Assembly: GCF_002943465.1 (NCBI RefSeq)
Contig: NZ_PTQY01000005.1
Location: 62,001 to 126,000, forward strand
Length of the DNA stretch: 64,000 nt
Direction: 5' to 3'
Source of the DNA: Rhodoferax sp. TS-BS-61-7
GTDB taxonomy: Bacteria; Pseudomonadota; Gammaproteobacteria; Burkholderiales; Burkholderiaceae_C
Part shown: piece after piece, positions 59,629 through 64,000 of the stretch
Numbering within the stretch: position 1 is the stretch's first letter
Layout of the letters: each line of letters begins with the position of its first letter
Position numbers and translations under genes: made by a program
The notes under the pieces: generated by a model
Told to the model about the DNA's origin: nothing
The model's database searches: none
The model's input: only the letters and a program-made list of their open reading frames with translations

Positions 59629-60507
59629 TTAATCGGGCGGGGGCAACACCTGCGCTGCCAGCACTGGCCAGGCATTGGCCCAGCAACAACTGTGGTCCTG
59701 CCCGGGTAACACGCGCAGTTGCGGCCGTTGGCCTGCGGGGTAGCGGTCTACATACGCCTGGGTCAGCGGTGGCGGCACCACGGTGTCCAGCGCGCCCGCC
59801 AAGTGAATTTGTGGCACATCGCGCAGCCGTTCCCATTCGTTGGCCGGGTTCAGCGAGCCGGACAAGGGCGTTACCTTGTGCCAGCGTGTCCATGCGGCGT
59901 GGTCTAGATTGCCGGCTACGGTGACCAGGCGCAACACGTCCTTGCGCCGTGCCGCCACCAGCGCGGCCACCGCACCTCCGCCCGAGTAACCCACCAGCAC
60001 CAACTGGCGTGCGCCCACGTCCTGCATCAGCGTGGTCAGCGCCTGGTCGGTGGCCTGTACCACCTCGGGGGCAAAACGGGCGCTGGTCCAAAAACGTGGG
60101 TCGCAGTGCTGCGCATCGGCCGCGGCCACGTACTGGCAGGGGCGCGCCAGGTAGGCTGCGGCTGCATTCGGGTGGCGCAACGCCATTTGTAGTGCTACGG
60201 GTGTGCGCGGCGTGGGGTCGGCAGAGATCTCGGTCGGGCTGAGCCAGGCCAGACCATCACCTTCGATGTAGACCGTCAGGGTATCGGCGCGTACGCGCTG
60301 CTGCGGCACATAGGCGCGCAGTACAAAAGGCGCAGTCACGATACGCTGCGGGTGCCAGCGCGCCTGGGTAGCCAGCGCATCTGCCCGTTGCCAGCGGCTC
60401 TCGCCCGACAGCGGGGCGCAGCCGGTGATCCAGCCCGTGAGCGCCAGCACGGCGCACACCAGGCCCGCCCGCAAGCCTTGTTGCCAGTGCGTGCCGGGCG
60501 GGTCCAT
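59629..60507 (-). CDS. Lipoprotein-like alpha/beta hydrolase
   Basis: A 292-residue hydrolase. The N-terminus GLVCAVLALTGWITGCAPLS ends in a lipobox-like ITGC, so it is likely a lipoprotein. The nucleophile elbow is LVGYSGGGAVAALVAARRKD (Ser in GYSGG), the acid is in LAGALDTVVPP and the His in LPGQDHSCCW. The alternative ATG at 60522 would overlap the start of the divergent kinase gene, so ATG 60507 was chosen. The substrate is unknown; a peptidoglycan, lipid or effector role is possible. Confidence 0.8.
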   Translation of the reverse strand: MDPPGTHWQQGLRAGLVCAVLALTGWITGCAPLSGESRWQRADALATQARWHPQRIVTAPFVLRAYVPQQRVRADTLTVYIEGDGLAWLSPTEISADPTPRTPVALQMALRHPNAAAAYLARPCQYVAAADAQHCDPRFWTSARFAPEVVQATDQALTTLMQDVGARQLVLVGYSGGGAVAALVAARRKDVLRLVTVAGNLDHAAWTRWHKVTPLSGSLNPANEWERLRDVPQIHLAGALDTVVPPPLTQAYVDRYPAGQRPQLRVLPGQDHSCCWANAWPVLAAQVLPPPD

Positions 60508-60520
60508 TAGGATGCGCCCC

Positions 60521-62356
60521 ATGCGTTCATTCTTCGTGTTCATGGTGTGTGTAGCCAGTCTGGCATTTTCTCCCGTGGCCCTATGCGAAGATTTCATGGT
60601 GTCCCGTGCCGTGCTGGAAGACCCGACTGGCACGCTTTCTGTGGATGCGGCGACCCGCGCAGACTTCCAGCCCGTGGGCCCAATTCTCACCAAAGGGTAT
60701 ACCGACTCTGCGCACTGGCTGCGCCTGGTGGTGCGTGCGCCCACGCAGGGTGACGAGCTGGTGCTGCGCATCCGCCCCACCTTTATTGACACGGTGACGC
60801 TGTTTGAGCCTGCCCCAGGCGGCGGCTGGAAGGTGCGCACCACGGGTGACCGTGTGCCGTTCCCGGCGCGGGAGCGCGCGGCCGTGACGTTGGGGTTTAC
60901 CGTGCACCCCACCGCGCCGCAAACCACCTACTACCTGCGCGTGCAGACCACCAGCGCCACACTGCTCAACGTGGAAGCGCTGCAGCCGCAAGAGGCCGAA
61001 GCCCGCGAGCTGCGGCTCAACCTGTTTCAGCTTTCCTACATCGGCTTCATGGTCGGGCTGCTTGCGGTGGTGCTTGTCAACTACCGCACGCAGCGCGACC
61101 GGGTGTTGCTGTGGTTCGTGCTGTATTTGGTGGCCTATGTGCCCTACAACCTGACCCTGCTGGGCTACGTGGCGCTGCTGTGGCCCACGGCACCTCCGGG
61201 TGCGCTGGACGGCATCACCTCCGGGCTGCTGTGTGGCATGGCGTTCATCAGCCTGCGGGTCAACCGGGCCGTGCTGGCGCTGTTTGATCCGCCGCGCCTG
61301 GCCCTGCGTGCGCTCGACCTGCTGGCGCTGGTGTTTCCGCTGGCGCTGGCGGTCATGGCCAGTGGCCAGGTGCGTGCCGGGCTGCAGATCAATGCACTGG
61401 GTGTGCTGGCCGCCGCGCCCTTGCTGGTGGTGGTGGCGCTGCTGGCGCGCCGCGATGCCCCACCCGGGCGACGTGTGTTGCGCACCATGTACCTGCTCTA
61501 CGCGCTGTCGTTGTTGTTGTCCATGCTGGCGCTGCTGGGCTGGGTGCAGGCGATTGAGTGGAATCTGCAGGCCACGCTGTTGCATGGCTTGGTGGCGGTG
61601 TGCCTGATGTTTGTGCTGTTGCAGTTGCGCTCGCGCCAGTTGCAGCGCGAGGGCGCGCTTGTCAAGCTGGATCTGGTGCGGGTGGAGCAGACCCTGCGCA
61701 CCGAGCAGGGTCTGCGTGAGCAGCAAAACCGTTTCATGGCCATGCTCAACCACGAGCTCAAGACACCGCTGTCCGTCATACGCATGACGCTGGGCCTGCC
61801 CGACATCAGCCCAGCCGACCGGCAGGGCGCGCAGCGCTCGGTGATGGACATCGACGCGATTGTGGAGCGTAGCCTGCAGGCCGACCGCCTGGAGCAGGGC
61901 CAGCTCACACCCCAACGCCAGCCTTGCCAGGTGGATGCCTTGCTGGACGAGCTGCAACTGGCCAGCCAGGCGCCGCAGCGCTTGCGCATCACTTGCCAGG
62001 CCCTGCCCCTGGTGCAGACCGACTACCCGCTGCTGCGCATGGCGCTGGGCAACCTGCTGGACAACGCCCTCAAATACGCCGCGCCGCACAGCACGGTGCG
62101 GGTCACCGCGCAGCCGCAGACGCATGGAGGGCGGGCCGGTGTGGGCGTGTGTGTGGCCAACGCGTCGGGCGCGGCCGGCATGCCCGATGCCACCCGTGTG
62201 TTTGCCAAGTACTACCGCAGTGCCGGTGCCTACAGCCAGACCGGCTCCGGCCTGGGGCTGTACCTGGTGTTCGGCATGCTGCAGCTGCTTGGCGGCTGGG
62301 TGCGTTATGCGCCCGTTAACGATGAGGTTCGTTTCGAAGTATGGATACCCGTTTGA
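60521..62356 (+). CDS. 7TMR-DISM-type sensor histidine kinase
   Basis: A 611-residue membrane kinase. Signal peptide MRSFFVFMVCVASLAFSPVALC, then a periplasmic 7TMR-DISMED2-type domain (RFTDSAHWLRLVVRAP-like strand order), seven hydrophobic segments (about 170-385), and the catalytic part with His411 in MAMLNHELKTPLSVI, LLDNALKYAAPHSTV and TGSGLGLYLVFGML. The D-box (DDGPG type) is not obvious; the region reads VCVANASGAAGMPDAT. A signal such as a cell-wall sugar is typical of the family. It overlaps the regulator gene by 16 nt. Confidence 0.88.
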   Translation: MRSFFVFMVCVASLAFSPVALCEDFMVSRAVLEDPTGTLSVDAATRADFQPVGPILTKGYTDSAHWLRLVVRAPTQGDELVLRIRPTFIDTVTLFEPAPGGGWKVRTTGDRVPFPARERAAVTLGFTVHPTAPQTTYYLRVQTTSATLLNVEALQPQEAEARELRLNLFQLSYIGFMVGLLAVVLVNYRTQRDRVLLWFVLYLVAYVPYNLTLLGYVALLWPTAPPGALDGITSGLLCGMAFISLRVNRAVLALFDPPRLALRALDLLALVFPLALAVMASGQVRAGLQINALGVLAAAPLLVVVALLARRDAPPGRRVLRTMYLLYALSLLLSMLALLGWVQAIEWNLQATLLHGLVAVCLMFVLLQLRSRQLQREGALVKLDLVRVEQTLRTEQGLREQQNRFMAMLNHELKTPLSVIRMTLGLPDISPADRQGAQRSVMDIDAIVERSLQADRLEQGQLTPQRQPCQVDALLDELQLASQAPQRLRITCQALPLVQTDYPLLRMALGNLLDNALKYAAPHSTVRVTAQPQTHGGRAGVGVCVANASGAAGMPDATRVFAKYYRSAGAYSQTGSGLGLYLVFGMLQLLGGWVRYAPVNDEVRFEVWIPV

Positions 62357-63018
62357 ACATTGTTGTGGTGGAAGACCACGATGCCCTGCGCGAGATCACC
62401 GTCAAGTCGCTGCGCGGCATGGGCCACGACGTGCGCGGTGCCGACAGCGCCGAAGCCCTGGTAGACGAGATTGGCGTGCGCCCCATTGACCTCTTGGTGC
62501 TGGACCTGAACCTGCCCGGCGAAAACGGCATCAGCCTGGCTCGGCGTTTTCGTGCGGCGCAGCCCCACGTGGGCATCATCATGCTTACCGCACGCAACCA
62601 GATCACCGACAAGCTGGCCGGTTACGACAGCGGGGCCGATATCTACCTCACCAAACCCACGTCGGTGGAAGAGCTGGGTGCCGCCGTGTTGGCCCTGGCC
62701 CGGCGCATCAAACACCCCAAACCCGACATGGCAGACCTGCTGCTGGACCAGGCCGCGCTGACGCTGCGGGGCGCTCAGCAGGTGGTGGGTCTGTCGGCGC
62801 TGGAGGCGGGACTGCTGGCCGCCTTTACCCGCGCGCCCGAGCAGCGGCTGGACCATTGGCAACTGATGGCCATGTCCGAAGATCTGAAGAAAAACACCCT
62901 GGAAGCGCAGATCACCCGCCTGCGCAAAAAGCTGGTGCAGGCTGGAGCCGGGGAACATCCCGTCAAGGCCATTCGCAGCCAGGGCTACCAGCTCTGCGTG
63001 CGGTTGGTGGCCATTTAG
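62341..63018 (+). CDS. Response regulator, OmpR-like
   Basis: A 225-residue regulator. The receiver has Glu11-Asp12, phospho-acceptor Asp55 in LVLDLNLPGENG and Lys in ADIYLTKPTSVEELG; the C-terminal winged helix is divergent (LTLRGAQQVVGLSALEAGLL, then NTLEAQITRLRKKLVQAGAG). It is paired with the 7TMR-DISM kinase, which it overlaps. The target genes may include the autotransporter-like gene that starts 135 nt downstream. Confidence 0.88.
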   Translation: MDTRLNIVVVEDHDALREITVKSLRGMGHDVRGADSAEALVDEIGVRPIDLLVLDLNLPGENGISLARRFRAAQPHVGIIMLTARNQITDKLAGYDSGADIYLTKPTSVEELGAAVLALARRIKHPKPDMADLLLDQAALTLRGAQQVVGLSALEAGLLAAFTRAPEQRLDHWQLMAMSEDLKKNTLEAQITRLRKKLVQAGAGEHPVKAIRSQGYQLCVRLVAI

Positions 63019-63070
63019 CGCTCTAGCTACCGTCAGTTGTGCGCGAGAAGCTATCAAAAAAATAGCAACG
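63018..63070 (+). repeat. Dispersed repeat, copy 7
   Basis: GCGCTCTAGCTACCGTCAGT then TGTGCGCGAGAAGCTATC and AAAAAAATAGC. It is the most divergent copy but keeps the same layout. It lies just after the response regulator stop. Confidence 0.6.
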
Positions 63071-63153
63071 AGGCGCACGTCAGGATTCGTCAGTTTCAAT
63101 CTTCGGTGTTTCGTACCGTGTCTGCTCCAGTTAACTAGCGTTGGATGCAGCAC

Positions 63154-64000
63154 ATGACAAAATACACATCTCCCCATTGGCGTCGCAACCCCACCCCCGT
63201 CGCCTGGGCGGCGGCTTTGCTTATGTCGGGTGTTGCGCCTGCTGTTATGGCGGCAGATGTCTGCACGACAGCGTCGACCACCATCAGCGCGACGCAGGTG
63301 GGTACGGATAACTGCTCACTCGAAACTAACGGTGATAGTGTCACGACTACTTCGACCGGGAACATTACGTCAACTGTCGTTGGCTCCAATGGAGTCAACG
63401 TCACGGCAACTGGCGTCACCATTACAAACGCAGGCACCCTTAAGTCGACGGCTGGTTTTAGGGGCGGCATCGCTTTGACCAATGTGGCCAGTGTTTCTAG
63501 CCTCAACAACCAGGCGGGCGCGATGATTGAGGGGAGTGGTGGGACTAGTTATGGCATCTCCAATGAAGGCACGATCACGACACTCACCAATGCCGGTTCG
63601 ATTAGCGGAACTAGGAGAGGCATTCATAACTACGGAACGATCACGACGCTTACGAATATGGGGGCTATCTCTGGAGGTTCCGGCATCTGGAATGTCGGCA
63701 CCATTACTACGCTGAACAACAGGCAAGTCGGTTTGAAATACGAGGGCAGTGCGCCCGTTACTTACAACATCTACATCGTCAATACGACCACATTCGGAAC
63801 GCTCGAATTGGTCAACAACACCGCATGGGATTTCAGTACGATCAATTACGGTATCGCTACCGGGTCTGCTGTGACTGCCAGTACCACCTACCAGGATGTC
63901 ATCATCAAGTCCGGTGGCTCGACGTTTAACAACACGACGGACAAAACGGGAACCTTCGTATCCGGTGGGCTTACCTATAGCTGGACGCTGCACTATGACG
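63154..64000 (+). CDS. Autotransporter-like repeat protein, N-terminal part (3' end outside window)
   Basis: At least 282 residues open to the window end. The signal peptide ends near VAPAVMAADVC. The passenger is Thr/Gly/Asn-rich with near-repeats of about 20 residues: YGISNEGTITTLTNAGSISG, HNYGTITTLTNMGAISGGSG, WNVGTITTLNN. This pattern builds a right-handed beta-helix, as in type V autotransporters. ATG 63154 was chosen; ATG 63145 is in frame too. The C-terminal beta-barrel cannot be seen. It starts after a two-component pair that could control it. An S-layer or adhesin role is likely. Confidence 0.7.
   Translation, partial: MTKYTSPHWRRNPTPVAWAAALLMSGVAPAVMAADVCTTASTTISATQVGTDNCSLETNGDSVTTTSTGNITSTVVGSNGVNVTATGVTITNAGTLKSTAGFRGGIALTNVASVSSLNNQAGAMIEGSGGTSYGISNEGTITTLTNAGSISGTRRGIHNYGTITTLTNMGAISGGSGIWNVGTITTLNNRQVGLKYEGSAPVTYNIYIVNTTTFGTLELVNNTAWDFSTINYGIATGSAVTASTTYQDVIIKSGGSTFNNTTDKTGTFVSGGLTYSWTLHYD

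Noticed and set aside
29605..63070. CRISPR array suggested by repeated short sequences
   Set aside because: The repeats are kilobases apart, in both orientations and divergent, with no regular spacers or cas genes.

Overview
The window looks like a chromosome segment of a betaproteobacterium of the family Comamonadaceae (order Burkholderiales; Rhodoferax-like at a guess). Support: GC-rich core genes, an argB-slmA neighbourhood, a large fatty-acid/acyl-CoA degradation block with a Liv-type ABC transporter, and seven copies of a roughly 50-60 bp dispersed repeat of a kind I associate with this family. No rRNA, tRNA or CRISPR array was seen.

Region 1 (1-28611) is a surface-glycan locus in three transcription blocks. 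The plus-strand block 1-15185 starts inside a PseC-like aminotransferase and holds a nonulosonic-acid (pseudaminic-like) pathway: PseG-like hydrolase, NeuB/PseI-family synthase, PseF-like CMP-sugar synthetase, a GNAT acetyltransferase, a NeuD-like acetyltransferase, two methyltransferases, a WbqC-family protein and a beta-propeller glycosidase-like protein. Between pseC and the PseG-like gene sits an unusual five-gene set: aldo/keto reductase, degenerate HD protein, SDR lacking its catalytic Tyr/Lys, aminoglycoside-phosphotransferase-like kinase, and a glutamate-1-semialdehyde-aminomutase-like enzyme. A 1.1 kb stretch after pseF holds a decayed second class III aminotransferase. The minus-strand block 21864-15222 carries seven tightly packed genes (glycosyltransferases, three methyltransferases, two unknown proteins). 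The plus block 22413-28611 has two glycosyltransferases, an epimerase, a small initiating sugar transferase, an H-NS-like protein and a CapD/WbpM-type dehydratase. Parts of region 1 are clearly richer in A+T than the rest and contain long G runs, suggesting mosaic horizontal assembly.

Region 2 (28612-46865) is core and catabolic: argB, a TctD/TctE-type two-component system, slmA, then a TetR-controlled beta-oxidation cluster (acyl-CoA dehydrogenase, DUF2147, FadB-type bifunctional enzyme, DUF4442, thiolase), a thioesterase-like gene, an enoyl-CoA hydratase, an MBL-fold hydrolase, a second TetR regulator with SDR/acyl-CoA dehydrogenase/thioesterase, and an orphan FliD-like gene. Region 3 (46887-54259, minus) is a complete Liv-type ABC transporter with a long-chain-type acyl-CoA synthetase inside the operon, preceded by a YciA-like thioesterase. 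An Atm1-type ABC exporter follows on the plus strand.

Region 4 (56186-58914) is a small, lower-GC defence-like island: an Abi_C-domain protein with an unrecognised partner gene, next to a RelE/HigB-type toxin-antitoxin pair. Region 5 (59008-64000) has a hypothetical protein, a lipoprotein-like alpha/beta hydrolase divergent from a 7TMR-DISM histidine kinase/response regulator pair, and the start of a repeat-rich autotransporter-like protein cut by the window end.

Two of the seven dispersed repeats lie inside genes and are read in the same frame: one in the dimerisation domain of the TctE-like kinase, the other as the N-terminal signal region of the MBL-fold protein.
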